Source: Comamonadaceae bacterium | GTDB lineage: Bacteria > Pseudomonadota > Gammaproteobacteria > Burkholderiales > Burkholderiaceae_C | NCBI GenBank assembly: GCA_947452785.1 | Contig: CANGDZ010000005.1 | Span: 1-64,000 of the forward strand | Direction of reading: 5' to 3' | Length of the DNA stretch: 64,000 nt | Shown here: positions 29,400 through 38,954 of the stretch, piece after piece | Layout of the letters: each line of letters starts with the position of its first letter | Numbering within the stretch: position 1 is the stretch's first letter | Notes under the pieces: generated by a model | Databases searched by the model: none | What the model saw: only the letters and a program-made list of their open reading frames with translations | Told to the model about the DNA's origin: nothing | Translations under genes and position numbers: made by a program

Positions 29400-30208
29400 G
29401 CGGCTGTCCCCAGATAGGCTTGAATCACTTCGGGGTGCTGGCGTACGTTGAAGGGCGTGTCATCGGCAATCTTTCTGCCAAAGTTCAGCGCCACCACTTT
29501 GTCCGATACGCGCATCACCAAACTCATGTGGTGCTCTACCAGCAACACGGTGATGTTGAATTCATCGCGAATGTGTTGAATCAGGTCGCCCAAGGCGTTG
29601 ACTTCTTCGTGGTTCAAGCCCGCCGCGGGTTCGTCCAGCAGCAGCAACTGCGGTTGGCTGGCCAGGGCACGGCCCAGTTCGACCCGCTTTTGCGTGCCGA
29701 AGGGCAGGTCTGAAACCTTGCGGTGCGCCACTTCGTCTAAGCCCAAGAATGTGACCAAGCGCATGGCATCGTCTTGAATTTTGGCTTCTTCGGCCGCCAC
29801 GCCCGGCAGACGCAGGGCATGCGCAAAAAAACCTTGCTGAGCTCGGCAGTGGGCACCGACTTTGATGTTGTCCAATACCGACATGGTTTTGTACAAAGCC
29901 AAGTTCTGGAAGGTGCGCCCAATGCCGATCTCTGCAGTTTTGTGCCGTGTCATCGGATCGAGCAGTTGGCCATCAAAATGAATATGACCTTCGCTGTAAT
30001 CGTACAGGCGCGACAGACAATTGAACAAGGTGGTTTTGCCGGCGCCGTTGGGGCCAATCAGTCCGGCGATTTGGCCTCGATGCACATCGAAGGACACGCC
30101 ATCCAAAGCCACAATGCCACGGAATCTCACCGTCACTTCTTGGACCGAGAGCAACACGTCCTGTGCTGTGGGTGCGCGTTGAGCGGTGCTCGTTTCTTGA
30201 ACGTTCAT
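29396..30208 (-). CDS. Liv-type ABC transporter ATPase (LivG-like)
   Basis: Walker A LIGPNGAGKTTLFNCLSRLY; LLLLDEPAAGLNHEEV; ILLVEHHMSLVM. Confidence 0.93.
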   Translation of the reverse strand: MNVQETSTAQRAPTAQDVLLSVQEVTVRFRGIVALDGVSFDVHRGQIAGLIGPNGAGKTTLFNCLSRLYDYSEGHIHFDGQLLDPMTRHKTAEIGIGRTFQNLALYKTMSVLDNIKVGAHCRAQQGFFAHALRLPGVAAEEAKIQDDAMRLVTFLGLDEVAHRKVSDLPFGTQKRVELGRALASQPQLLLLDEPAAGLNHEEVNALGDLIQHIRDEFNITVLLVEHHMSLVMRVSDKVVALNFGRKIADDTPFNVRQHPEVIQAYLGTAA

Positions 30209-30302
30209 TCAACCCCTTCGGTTTTGATACTGAAAATCGTAAAGATAGAGTGCATCCTCCCAGATGAATCGAGCCTGGGTATCGGTGCTTTCCCTCGGGT
30301 AG

Positions 30303-31952
30303 TCACTTTGGAAACATCTCACGCAGTTTGAGTTTGTAGAACTTGCCGGTGGAGGTGCGGGGCACTGCGGCAATCCATTCGTAACGGTCAGGCACTTGCC
30401 ATTTGGCAAAGCCCATCTTCATCAAATGCGCTGCCAATTCGGCCGTTGCTGGGGCATGACCCGGTTTGGCGACCACGCAAGCGAGTGGGCGTTCGCTCCA
30501 TTTTTCGTCAGGCACGGCGATCACCGCGGCCTCGGCAATACCCGGGTGTGCCATCAGGGCATTTTCCAAATCGACCGAGCTGATCCACTCGCCGCCCGAC
30601 TTAATCAGGTCTTTGGTGCGGTCAGTGATGCGCACAAACCCCATGCTGTCCACGCTGGCCACATCGCCCGTGCGCAACCAGCCGTCAGCGGAAAACTTGT
30701 CTTCTTGCACCGGCACATGATGGTAGCTGCCGGTGATGAAGGGCCCGCGCACTTGCAATTCGCCCACTTGCTGGCCGTCCCAGTCGGCGTCTTGGCCTTG
30801 GTCATTGCGGATGCGCAAATCGACCAATGGCACCGGAATGCCCGCCATCGCAGCACGGCGGTAGCGCTCGTCCATGGGCGCATCGCGCAGTTCCGCCTTG
30901 GGGTAAGAGATGGTGCAGACGGGTGAGGTTTCGGTCATGCCCCAGCCTTGCAAAATCCAGATGCCATGTTTGTCAAAAGCACGGATCAAAGCCTCGGGCA
31001 CGGCTGCACCGCCGACCAGGCTGCGCATGCCAGCGGGCAATTTCCAGCGGCCGGGCTGCGAGGTCAAAGCGGCCTCGTAGGCTTGGATCAAACTCATCCA
31101 AATGGTGGGGACACCCAGCGACAAGGTCGGCGGCTCCAGTTGCATCAGATCCAAAATATCTTCGGGATGAAGGTGCGGGCCGGGAAAGACCAGCTTCACG
31201 CCCATCATCACCGCGCCATAAGGAATGCCCCAGCTGTTGGCATGGAACATGGGGGTCACAGGCATCACCACGTCGGTGCCGCGCAGGGACCAGAAATCAC
31301 CCAATGACGCCACTAAGGTATGGAGTACCGTGGAACGATGCGAGTACACCACGCCCTTAGGGCGCCCGGTGGTGCCCGAGGTGTAGCACATGGACACGGG
31401 GTCGTCTTCAGCATGCGGTGCGTAGTCAAAACCGCTGGCATCCGTGTGGGCCAGCAACTGCTCGTAATTGAGATACTCGCTGGGTACAGCGGCGCCCGAA
31501 AAGGGAAACACGATGACTTTTTCAAAAGCATAAAGGTGCTCAAACTGGCGGTACAGGGGCAGCAAAATATCGTCGATGATCAAAATTTTGTCTTGTGCAT
31601 CGTTGGCGATCCATGCGATCTCTTCGGCAGACAGACGTAAATTCAGGGTGTGCATCACTGCGCCCGCGGCAGGGATGCCAAAGTAGCATTCCAGGTGCGC
31701 ATGGTGGTTCCAGCACAGGGTCGCGATGCGATCGCCTTTGCGCACGCCCAAGTCCTGCAGGCCTTGGGCCAGGCGGCGTGTGCGCGCATAAAACTGGCCG
31801 TAGCTGTGCTTGACCAAGGATTTGTCGGGCAGACGCGAGACAATTTCGTTGCTCGGAAACAAGGTGCCCGCCCGCTCCAAAAAATGGTTCAAGGACAAAG
31901 GCACCTGCATCATGGTGCTGCTCACGTCAGCGCTTGTGGTCATCTCAGTCAA
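30303..31952 (-). CDS. acyl-CoA synthetase / AMP-dependent ligase
   Basis: [73 protein letters not shown]. Confidence 0.93.
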   Translation of the reverse strand: MTEMTTSADVSSTMMQVPLSLNHFLERAGTLFPSNEIVSRLPDKSLVKHSYGQFYARTRRLAQGLQDLGVRKGDRIATLCWNHHAHLECYFGIPAAGAVMHTLNLRLSAEEIAWIANDAQDKILIIDDILLPLYRQFEHLYAFEKVIVFPFSGAAVPSEYLNYEQLLAHTDASGFDYAPHAEDDPVSMCYTSGTTGRPKGVVYSHRSTVLHTLVASLGDFWSLRGTDVVMPVTPMFHANSWGIPYGAVMMGVKLVFPGPHLHPEDILDLMQLEPPTLSLGVPTIWMSLIQAYEAALTSQPGRWKLPAGMRSLVGGAAVPEALIRAFDKHGIWILQGWGMTETSPVCTISYPKAELRDAPMDERYRRAAMAGIPVPLVDLRIRNDQGQDADWDGQQVGELQVRGPFITGSYHHVPVQEDKFSADGWLRTGDVASVDSMGFVRITDRTKDLIKSGGEWISSVDLENALMAHPGIAEAAVIAVPDEKWSERPLACVVAKPGHAPATAELAAHLMKMGFAKWQVPDRYEWIAAVPRTSTGKFYKLKLREMFPK

Positions 31953-32062
31953 TCCCGTTGTGGAGTAGAAACTGAGTGATCATGTCGATGCAATGGGCGC
32001 CAGAGAATGGGGAAAACCCATGCAGGATGTGACCCTCAGTGCCCCAGGTGACAGGGACTGTC

Positions 32063-32254
32063 TCAGGGTTGATCTAGTTTTTGGCTGCGAATAATGTCGC
32101 CCAAGACCGCCGTGTCTGAAGCGATCTGATTGACCAGGCCTTCTGAGGATGAGCCCACCACTTGCAAGCCTTGGTGAAAGAGCTTGCTGCGCATCTCCGG
32201 CGAAGTGGTGATGTGATCATGAGGGTCTTGTCTTTGCTTCAACTTGTGCCTCAC
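32063..32254 (-). pseudogene. C-terminal fragment of a Bug/TctC-type periplasmic binding protein
   Basis: PEMRSKLFHQGLQVVGSSSEGLVNQIASDTAVLGDIIRSQKLDQP resembles the conserved C-terminus of tripartite tricarboxylate receptors (R.KL..QGLEVVG.S.E.....I..D...W..VI...). The rest of the gene is absent. Confidence 0.5.
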
Positions 32255-32301
32255 GAAGCACCTTAAAGCCAGTGCACAACTGAGCCTGAAAGCGCAACAT
32301 G

Positions 32302-32328
32302 AAAAAAGCCCGGCGAGAGCCGGGCTTG
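32302..32328 (-). terminator. Rho-independent terminator downstream of rpoH
   Basis: Minus strand AAGCCCGGCTCTCGCCGGGCTTTTTT. Confidence 0.8.
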
Positions 32329-32350
32329 AGAAGAAATACAGGCGAGCGAC

Positions 32351-33283
32351 TCAAGCGTACTCGGTCAGCGTTTTCTTCATTTTCTTCATCGCCGCGACTT
32401 CGATCTGGCGAATGCGCTCAGCGCTCACGCCATACACCGCAGCCAAGTCGTGCAGCGTCATGCCGCCCGAGCCGTTGTCGTTGACCTTGAGCCAGCGCTC
32501 TTCCACGATGTGACGGCTGCGGTCGTCCAGCGCGGCCAATGCGGTGGCAATGCCGTCGCTGGACAGCAGATCGCGTTCGTGCGCTTCGATCATGGCTGTG
32601 GGCTCATGGTTCACGTCGGCCAAATAGGCGATCGGCCCATACGCCTGTTCGCCATCGTCAGACGGTGAGGGGTCCAGCAAGACGTCGCCACCTGACATAC
32701 GGGTTTCCATCTCCATGACTTCTTCGCGCTTGACGTTCAAGTCACGCGCCATCACATCGATTTGGTCCACGGTCAACGTGTCGCGGTGGGTGTTCAGTCC
32801 CGCATCGGCTTTGAAGCCTTGTTTCATGGAGCGCAAGTTGAAAAAAAGCTTGCGTTGCGCCTTGGTGGTGGCCACCTTGACCATGCGCCAATTTTTCAGG
32901 ATGTACTCGTGAATCTCCGCTTTGATCCAGTGCAAGGCGTAGCTCACCAAGCGCACGCCTTGATCCGGATCAAAGCGCTTCACGGCTTTCATCAGGCCCA
33001 CATTGCCTTCTTGGATCAGGTCGCCATGCGGCAGGCCATAGCCCAAGTACTGACGTGACACGGACACCACCAAGCGCAGGTGTGACAACACCAATTTACC
33101 GGCGGATTCGAGGTCGTCCTCGTTTTTCAATTTGCGTGCGAAGGCCTGCTCTTGCTCCAGCGTGAGCATGGGCATGCGGTTGACCGCAGAGATGTAGGCG
33201 TCCAAATGGCCCAGCGACGGTACGACCGCCCAGGGATTGCTCAAAGAAACAGCAGATGCGGGGGAACCAGTTTGAATGTTCAT
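32351..33283 (-). CDS. rpoH: RNA polymerase sigma-32 (heat shock)
   Basis: RMPMLTLEQEQAFARKL; QEGNVGLMKAVKRFDPDQGVRLVSYALHWIKAEIHEYILKNWRMVKVATTKAQRKLFFNLR (RpoH box QRKLFFNLR). Confidence 0.97.
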   Translation of the reverse strand: MNIQTGSPASAVSLSNPWAVVPSLGHLDAYISAVNRMPMLTLEQEQAFARKLKNEDDLESAGKLVLSHLRLVVSVSRQYLGYGLPHGDLIQEGNVGLMKAVKRFDPDQGVRLVSYALHWIKAEIHEYILKNWRMVKVATTKAQRKLFFNLRSMKQGFKADAGLNTHRDTLTVDQIDVMARDLNVKREEVMEMETRMSGGDVLLDPSPSDDGEQAYGPIAYLADVNHEPTAMIEAHERDLLSSDGIATALAALDDRSRHIVEERWLKVNDNGSGGMTLHDLAAVYGVSAERIRQIEVAAMKKMKKTLTEYA

Positions 33284-33313
33284 ACCAGAACTCCTTTCAG
33301 AATTAAGGCCATT

Positions 33314-33340
33314 TTAGCACTCATGGAGGGAGAGTGCTAA
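33314..33340. promoter_or_regulatory. CIRCE element (HrcA operator) upstream of rpoH
   Basis: TTAGCACTC-N9(ATGGAGGGA)-GAGTGCTAA, exact CIRCE consensus, 31 bp upstream of the rpoH start. Confidence 0.93.
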
Positions 33341-33452
33341 TGATCAAGATCAACACCCTACAGAATGTGTGACAAGATGCTACGGGCTCAGAAGGACCCC
33401 TTGGCGCCGTCATGGTTTCTACCCATGAGAGGACGATGACAGCAGGGCATTT

Positions 33453-33476
33453 TAACAATACACTTATGTATTGTTA
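33453..33476. promoter_or_regulatory. palindromic operator copy 1 (TAACAATACA-CTTA-TGTATTGTTA)
   Basis: Perfect 10-bp inverted repeat directly upstream of the haloalkane dehalogenase start; shares its core with two other intergenic sites. Confidence 0.75.
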
Positions 33477-33494
33477 TTGTTTGGTACACCCCGC

Positions 33495-34424
33495 ATGAGA
33501 GCCCTCCCACAGATTGACAAAGTCCTGAGAACGCCCGACGCCTGCTTTGAAGGGCTGGCCGATTTCCCCTATCAGCCGCACTACGCCGAACTGGGGGGGC
33601 TGCGCGTGGCCTATATCGATGAGGGGCCGCGCGATGGCCCCCAAGTCTTTCTCCTGCATGGTGAGCCGGCATGGTCATATTTGTACCGCAAGATGATTCC
33701 CGTCTTGATGCAAGCGGGTTACCGGGTGATTGCGCCGGATTTGGTGGGCTTTGGCCGATCCGACAAACCCACCCGGCGCCAGGACTACACCTACGCCAAC
33801 CATGTGGCCTGGATGTCGGCGCTGATCGAGCAGCAGGGCTGGCAAGGGATGACTTTTTTTGGCCAGGACTGGGGCTCTTTGGTCGGGCTGCGTGTGGTGG
33901 CGGGGATGCCGGAGCGGTTTGAGCGCATTGCCTTGGGTAACGCCGGTTTGCCCACGGGTCAAGAGCCACTGCCGCAAGCGTTTTACATCTGGCGCGCTTT
34001 TGCCATGTACAGCCCTTGGTTCCCGATTGGCCGCATTGTCAAAGCCGGTTGCAGCAAGGGTTTGACCGATCACGAAGTGGCCGCCTACAACGCGCCGTTT
34101 CCTGGCCGCGCCTACCGCGTGGGTGCTCGGGTGTTTCCCACCCTGGTGCCCGATGGACCGAACGATCCCGAGGGTCAGGTCAATGCGCGTGCTTGGGAGG
34201 AGGTGTTTAAACAATGGCACAAGCCTTTGTTGACCTTGTTCAGCAACCGCGACCCGATCACCAAAGGCGGCTACAAAATCTGGCAAACCTTGGTGCCCGG
34301 GGCCCAGGGCCAGCCCCATGCGAATATCCGCGGCGCGGGCCATTTTTTGCAAGAAGACAGCGGCGTCGAAGTGGCCCAGGCCTTGGCGCAATTCATCCAC
34401 AACAACCCTGTGACCCGCACCTGA
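33495..34424 (+). CDS. haloalkane dehalogenase (alpha/beta hydrolase)
   Basis: LHGEPAWSYLYRKMIPVL; GFGRSDKP; FGQDWGSLVGLR (nucleophile D); GAGHFLQED (catalytic H). Confidence 0.85.
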   Translation: MRALPQIDKVLRTPDACFEGLADFPYQPHYAELGGLRVAYIDEGPRDGPQVFLLHGEPAWSYLYRKMIPVLMQAGYRVIAPDLVGFGRSDKPTRRQDYTYANHVAWMSALIEQQGWQGMTFFGQDWGSLVGLRVVAGMPERFERIALGNAGLPTGQEPLPQAFYIWRAFAMYSPWFPIGRIVKAGCSKGLTDHEVAAYNAPFPGRAYRVGARVFPTLVPDGPNDPEGQVNARAWEEVFKQWHKPLLTLFSNRDPITKGGYKIWQTLVPGAQGQPHANIRGAGHFLQEDSGVEVAQALAQFIHNNPVTRT

Positions 34425-34436
34425 AGGGACGGCACC

Positions 34437-35519
34437 ATGAAACTCAAACTTCCACGTGGACTTTTTTACACCCTGCTTGTCTTGGCACTGGCTGCTGTGA
34501 CGGCCTGGACCTTTCAGGCCCGCCTGAGCGTCTGGGTGGCGCAAAAAGTGTTGGCGCAGCGCTTGGCCATCAATTTGACGCAAGAGCTGCAAGACGGCTT
34601 GCATGTGGGCTTGTGTGGCGCGGGCTCCCCCTTTCCCGACGATAAACGCACCGGCCCCTGCACCCTGGTGGTGGCGGGCTCCAAATTGTTGGTCTTTGAC
34701 GCCGGCAATGCCGCCACCCGCAACCTGGGCAAGATGGGTGTGAGCCATGGGCAGATCGACGCGATTTTTCTGACCCATTTCCACTCCGATCATTTGGATG
34801 GTTTGGGTGAGTTGCTGCTCCAGCGCTGGATTTCGACGGGTAACGCCAAGCCGGTTCCGGTCTTCGGTCCCCCGGGTGTGCAACGCGTGGTGGCGGGTTT
34901 GCGCGAGGTCTACGCCCAAGACCAGAGTTACCGCGTGGCGCACCACGGCGAGGCTTTCGTGCCTTCATCTGGCTTTGGCGGTGAGGCCCGTCCTTTTGAG
35001 GTGCCCGCACCGCGCGATCTGGTGGTCTATCAAGAAGGTGGGGTGGAGGTGCGAGCCTTTGCCGTGGACCATGCGCCGGTGCATCCGGCCGTGGGTTATC
35101 GCATCAGCTACAAAGGCCGCACGGTGGTGCTCAGTGGTGACACGCGTGCCTCAGACGCGGTGCGCTTGCAAGCCAAAGGTGTGGATCTATTGGTGCACGA
35201 AGCCTTGTCCGAACCGCTGGTTCGCGTGATTGGGGATGCGGCTTTGCAAGCGGGCCGGCCCAATGTGAAGAAACTCATGTCCGACATCGTGGATTACCAC
35301 ACCTCACCCGAGCAGGCCGCGCAGGTGGCCCAAGACGCGCAGGTGGGCTACTTGCTGCTGAGCCACATTGCACCGCCTTTGCCCATACTGGGTATGGAAA
35401 AAGCCTTCTTGGGCGATGCCGGCTCGATTTACAAAGGCCCGATCCGCGTGGGGATCGATGGCGACTTCATCAGCTTGCCTGCAGATAGCAAAGAGATCCG
35501 GGTCAGCAAACGGTTTTGA
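34437..35519 (+). CDS. MBL-fold metallohydrolase (RNase Z/AtsA-like), N-terminal TM
   Basis: DAIFLTHFHSDHLDGLGELL (HxHxDH), YKGRTVVLSGDTRAS, LLLSHIAPP. Confidence 0.85.
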   Translation: MKLKLPRGLFYTLLVLALAAVTAWTFQARLSVWVAQKVLAQRLAINLTQELQDGLHVGLCGAGSPFPDDKRTGPCTLVVAGSKLLVFDAGNAATRNLGKMGVSHGQIDAIFLTHFHSDHLDGLGELLLQRWISTGNAKPVPVFGPPGVQRVVAGLREVYAQDQSYRVAHHGEAFVPSSGFGGEARPFEVPAPRDLVVYQEGGVEVRAFAVDHAPVHPAVGYRISYKGRTVVLSGDTRASDAVRLQAKGVDLLVHEALSEPLVRVIGDAALQAGRPNVKKLMSDIVDYHTSPEQAAQVAQDAQVGYLLLSHIAPPLPILGMEKAFLGDAGSIYKGPIRVGIDGDFISLPADSKEIRVSKRF

Positions 35520-35537
35520 GCAAAGGCGCTTTGCGCA

Positions 35538-36797
35538 TCACGCCACAAAGATGCGTGCCAAGCGACCCATAGACGACCAATACAGGTCGCGCTGCCAGCC
35601 TGCGCTGGGGAACACCACCCCTTGCGTCAGGCCGCCTGAGCGCACACGCGCTTTTTCGTTGCCCGACACGATGTCCAGCACCACCACTTCTTCGCCCCAG
35701 CGGCGGTAATCGTTCAGCACCAATTCGCCGCTGTCGGGGTACACAATCATGTGGCTGGCGCAGCCAAAGCCCTGTTTTTGCCACAACGGCGCTAAGGCCG
35801 TTTGACCGTGTTCATCTTTCAATCGCCATGCGCGCAACACCCGATTTGCGGAGTCGTAAGCGATCACGGTGTTTGTTTTCAGGTCCACCAAGGGCGGGTT
35901 GGTGATGCTGCCATGGGGCAGGCCACTCACCGCCCAGGCTTGGTGATCTTGGGCGTCGCGCAGCGCCACGCGAATCAAGCGATTGGGTGTCGGGTTCAGG
36001 CCCGCGCCGATCATGCGCAAGCGGTAGTTGTGGTGTCCGTTGTCCATGAACCAGGCGTGCTCACCATCGATCACTGCATCCCAGCCGTAGGTCTGCGCTG
36101 TGCCCGCCACGTAGTCGTGCTGCCAGGCATCATCGTGCACCAGGGCCTGCATGTCGTCATGCCAGTGGTAACGAAACACCGAGCGCACGCCCACCACATA
36201 CACCGTGTTGCCCTGGCTGCTGAGCCGGGCAATCGACGGCTCGGGGCAGAGGGTGTCGGCACAGGCTCTTTGCAGATTCGGGGTCAGCACGGTCAGTTGA
36301 GCGGGTGTTTGATCAGAAAGATTTTTGGTCACAAGCAAGCCGTTGTCCAAAATCACAAACGAGTTGTAGGCCTGATCGATGGGCAAGGCGAAATGGGTAC
36401 GTACTTCGCAAGCCCGGCTCAAGCGGTGGGCATGTCGGCCATACACCACAAACAAGTCACCGTTGGCATGGATCGCCATGCCCCCGGGCCACATGGGGCC
36501 GCCGGGCAATCGTGGTGAAGCGCACAGGGTTTTGAGCGACAGCGGATCGATCAGCTCCACGCAAGCGGTGGTGGGCATACCCAGGTGTGCACGCAAGGCC
36601 GAATGGGTCAGCAAATACACCTGCCCCGGATCGCCCAAGACCGTCATGGTCGACAGCAAGGTGTTGCGCGTGGTGCAGGCCAAGCGTTCACCGGCTTGCA
36701 GGTTCAACCCCTTGGCGCCCCAGGGCTGCTGCAAGCGTTGCGGGCCCGCATCTTCCGCAGGCCAAGGACTGCGAAAGTAGCCTGAAGGAAAGGTCAT
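35538..36797 (-). CDS. uncharacterised protein, probably beta-propeller-like
   Basis: About 419 aa from MTFPSGYFRSPWPAED; repeated beta-strand-like blocks; starts just past the sulfatase stop. Confidence 0.65.
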   Translation of the reverse strand: MTFPSGYFRSPWPAEDAGPQRLQQPWGAKGLNLQAGERLACTTRNTLLSTMTVLGDPGQVYLLTHSALRAHLGMPTTACVELIDPLSLKTLCASPRLPGGPMWPGGMAIHANGDLFVVYGRHAHRLSRACEVRTHFALPIDQAYNSFVILDNGLLVTKNLSDQTPAQLTVLTPNLQRACADTLCPEPSIARLSSQGNTVYVVGVRSVFRYHWHDDMQALVHDDAWQHDYVAGTAQTYGWDAVIDGEHAWFMDNGHHNYRLRMIGAGLNPTPNRLIRVALRDAQDHQAWAVSGLPHGSITNPPLVDLKTNTVIAYDSANRVLRAWRLKDEHGQTALAPLWQKQGFGCASHMIVYPDSGELVLNDYRRWGEEVVVLDIVSGNEKARVRSGGLTQGVVFPSAGWQRDLYWSSMGRLARIFVA

Positions 36798-36799
36798 CC

Positions 36800-38629
36800 T
36801 CACCCCTTGCGTTGACGCCGCCGCCAGACTGTCCACGTGCCGATCAACAGCAATAAGAAAGCCGCCATCCACGGGCCGTAGGTGGGCAACCAATAGTTCA
36901 GCGTCATGTTGATGGCCACTTGCATCACCGGGTTGTAGCCGTCGGGCACGGGCAGCACCCCATGGGCGTCGGCCCAGATTTGATAGTCTTTTTGCATGGC
37001 CGCAAATTCAGTGGGCAACTGTTGCTGCAGGTCGCGAGTCTCGCCGGGGTCGGCCACCACGTCGAACAAACGCCACTCACCGTTGCCCAAGGGCGGTAAA
37101 TTTTTCACCAGTTTCAGGGCTCCTTTGAAGAGTGCCGAATTGCCCGACAACTCGTAGCCCAAAATTTCATCGGCACGCCGCAGTGCTTCGTTGCTCCCTT
37201 GCAAAGCCGCGCGCAGGCTGTGCCCCGCCATGGTCTCGACGGGCTGGCCCTTGTAGAGGTCTGCAGGGCGTGCAATGCCCGCCATTTCAAGCAAGGTGGG
37301 GGCGATGTCGGTCACATGGGTCAGACCGGCATAAATGGCTTGGGTGCTTTGCACACCGGCACCGGCAATGAACATCGGCACGCGAATGCCCCCTTCATTG
37401 GCAAAGAACTTGAAGCCGTTCATGGGGCTGTTGGAGGCGCTGGCCCAACTCGGGCCTTGAATGCTGTAGGCCCCAGGACTGCCCAAGCGATCGATGTCTT
37501 GGGTGTATTGGGTCCAGAGCCAAGGCTGCGCCATTTTGTAGTCCGAGCCCTCGGCCCCGTTGTCCGACAGAAAGACAAACACCGTGTGGTCATATTGCCC
37601 CGTGGCTTTGAGGTGTGCGACCAGTCGCCCCACGTGGTGGTCCATGGCTTCGGCCATGGCCGCATAGACCTCCATGCGCCGGGCTTCATAACGCTGGGAT
37701 TGCGGATCTTGCGCGGCCCAATCGAGGGTGGTGGGCAGGGTGGCCATGGAGGTGTTGGCCGGCACCAGACCCAAGGCGGCGGCGCGGTCTCGGCGAGCCT
37801 GGCGCAAGGCGGTCCAGCCTTGGTCGTAGCGGCCTTTGTATTTGGCAATGAACTCGGCGGGCGCTTGCACAGGCACATGGTTGGCTTGAAAACCGACATA
37901 GGCCAGAAAGGGTTTGGCGCTGGCTCGGTCTTGGTCCAGGTAGCCGATCATCCGATCAACAAAGTATTCGGACGAATAAAATTTCTGGGGCATGACGGCG
38001 CTGCGGCCATCCTCGAACCAATACGACTTGTCGTTGTGGGGCAGGTAGCGTTGCGCGGGGTCCCAGTTGTCAGAGCCTGTGTCGCCCTGCACGATGGAGC
38101 GGTCAAATCCGCGCTGCGGCGGCAGGTTGCTGGGCTCGGAGCCGACGTTCCATTTGCCGGTGACGTAGGTGCGATAGCCGTTGTCTTTCAACAAGCTCGA
38201 TACCGTCACCACCCTTTGACTCAGTGAGCCTTGATAGGCGGGGCTGCTCATATGAGCGCGCGGGGTGCTCTCGCGCAAATTGCCGATGCCTGCGCGGTGA
38301 CTTTCCACGCCAGTGAGCAACATGGAGCGGGTGGGGGAACACGACGCAGCCGTGTGGAAGTTAGAAAAGCGCACGCCCCTTTGCGCCAAGGCGTCCAAGT
38401 TGGGTGTGGCGATCTCGCCGCCAAAAGCCCCCAAGTCGCTGAAGCCCCAATCGTCGGCCACCAAAATCACGATGTTGGGTGGTGGGCCTTTCGGGGTACT
38501 CGGTGAACTTGTTGCCGCAGGCGTGCTCAACGTAGCCGCCAAGCTGATGCCAGCGCTCAGGCACAGGGCAACGCATGCGATCAGTGGCTTGTGCCACTGC
38601 GCTGTTGGGGGGGAATTGCGTTCAGTCAT
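36800..38629 (-). CDS. Cys-type sulfatase (arylsulfatase) with Sec signal and C-terminal TM
   Basis: PPNIVILVADDWGFSDLGAFGGEIATPNLDALAQRGVRFSNFHTAASCSPTRSMLLTG (CSPTR); C-terminal WMAAFLLLLIGTWTVWRRRQRKG. Confidence 0.93.
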   Translation of the reverse strand: MTERNSPPTAQWHKPLIACVALCLSAGISLAATLSTPAATSSPSTPKGPPPNIVILVADDWGFSDLGAFGGEIATPNLDALAQRGVRFSNFHTAASCSPTRSMLLTGVESHRAGIGNLRESTPRAHMSSPAYQGSLSQRVVTVSSLLKDNGYRTYVTGKWNVGSEPSNLPPQRGFDRSIVQGDTGSDNWDPAQRYLPHNDKSYWFEDGRSAVMPQKFYSSEYFVDRMIGYLDQDRASAKPFLAYVGFQANHVPVQAPAEFIAKYKGRYDQGWTALRQARRDRAAALGLVPANTSMATLPTTLDWAAQDPQSQRYEARRMEVYAAMAEAMDHHVGRLVAHLKATGQYDHTVFVFLSDNGAEGSDYKMAQPWLWTQYTQDIDRLGSPGAYSIQGPSWASASNSPMNGFKFFANEGGIRVPMFIAGAGVQSTQAIYAGLTHVTDIAPTLLEMAGIARPADLYKGQPVETMAGHSLRAALQGSNEALRRADEILGYELSGNSALFKGALKLVKNLPPLGNGEWRLFDVVADPGETRDLQQQLPTEFAAMQKDYQIWADAHGVLPVPDGYNPVMQVAINMTLNYWLPTYGPWMAAFLLLLIGTWTVWRRRQRKG

Positions 38630-38921
38630 GCGCCACCTCCGTCGCCGAAGCGGCAGCGTGCGCTGCATCGGCCAAAGGCTTCCAATGCAGCAAACCAAAC
38701 AGCAGCGTCAGCAGCACACTGATGGCCAAAGGCCCTGGGTACAAGCGCACATGCTTGAAGACAAAGAGCAACTCCGCCACATGAATGCTCAACAAAATCA
38801 AAGCCGCGCGTGTGGCATCAAAGGGCAAAGCCAAAGCCTCTGGCCACAGGGCGTTGCACAGCCCCAGGCCGAGCAGGGCCAAGCAGCCCAATTTAGAAAT
38901 CCAGATGACAAAGGGGTTCAT
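38622..38921 (-). CDS. DUF1145-like membrane protein
   Basis: HVAELLFVFKHVRLYPGPLAISVLLTLLFGLLHWKPL. Confidence 0.65.
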   Translation of the reverse strand: MNPFVIWISKLGCLALLGLGLCNALWPEALALPFDATRAALILLSIHVAELLFVFKHVRLYPGPLAISVLLTLLFGLLHWKPLADAAHAAASATEVAHD

Positions 38922-38954
38922 GGTGATCGTTTCTTTGGAAAGTGATTGTTTGGT

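Noticed and set aside
33675-34946. 423-aa minus-strand ORF
   Set aside because: Antisense to the haloalkane dehalogenase and MBL genes; shadow composition.
37199-38227. 342-aa plus-strand ORF
   Set aside because: Antisense to sulfatase 1; G/H/V-rich shadow frame.
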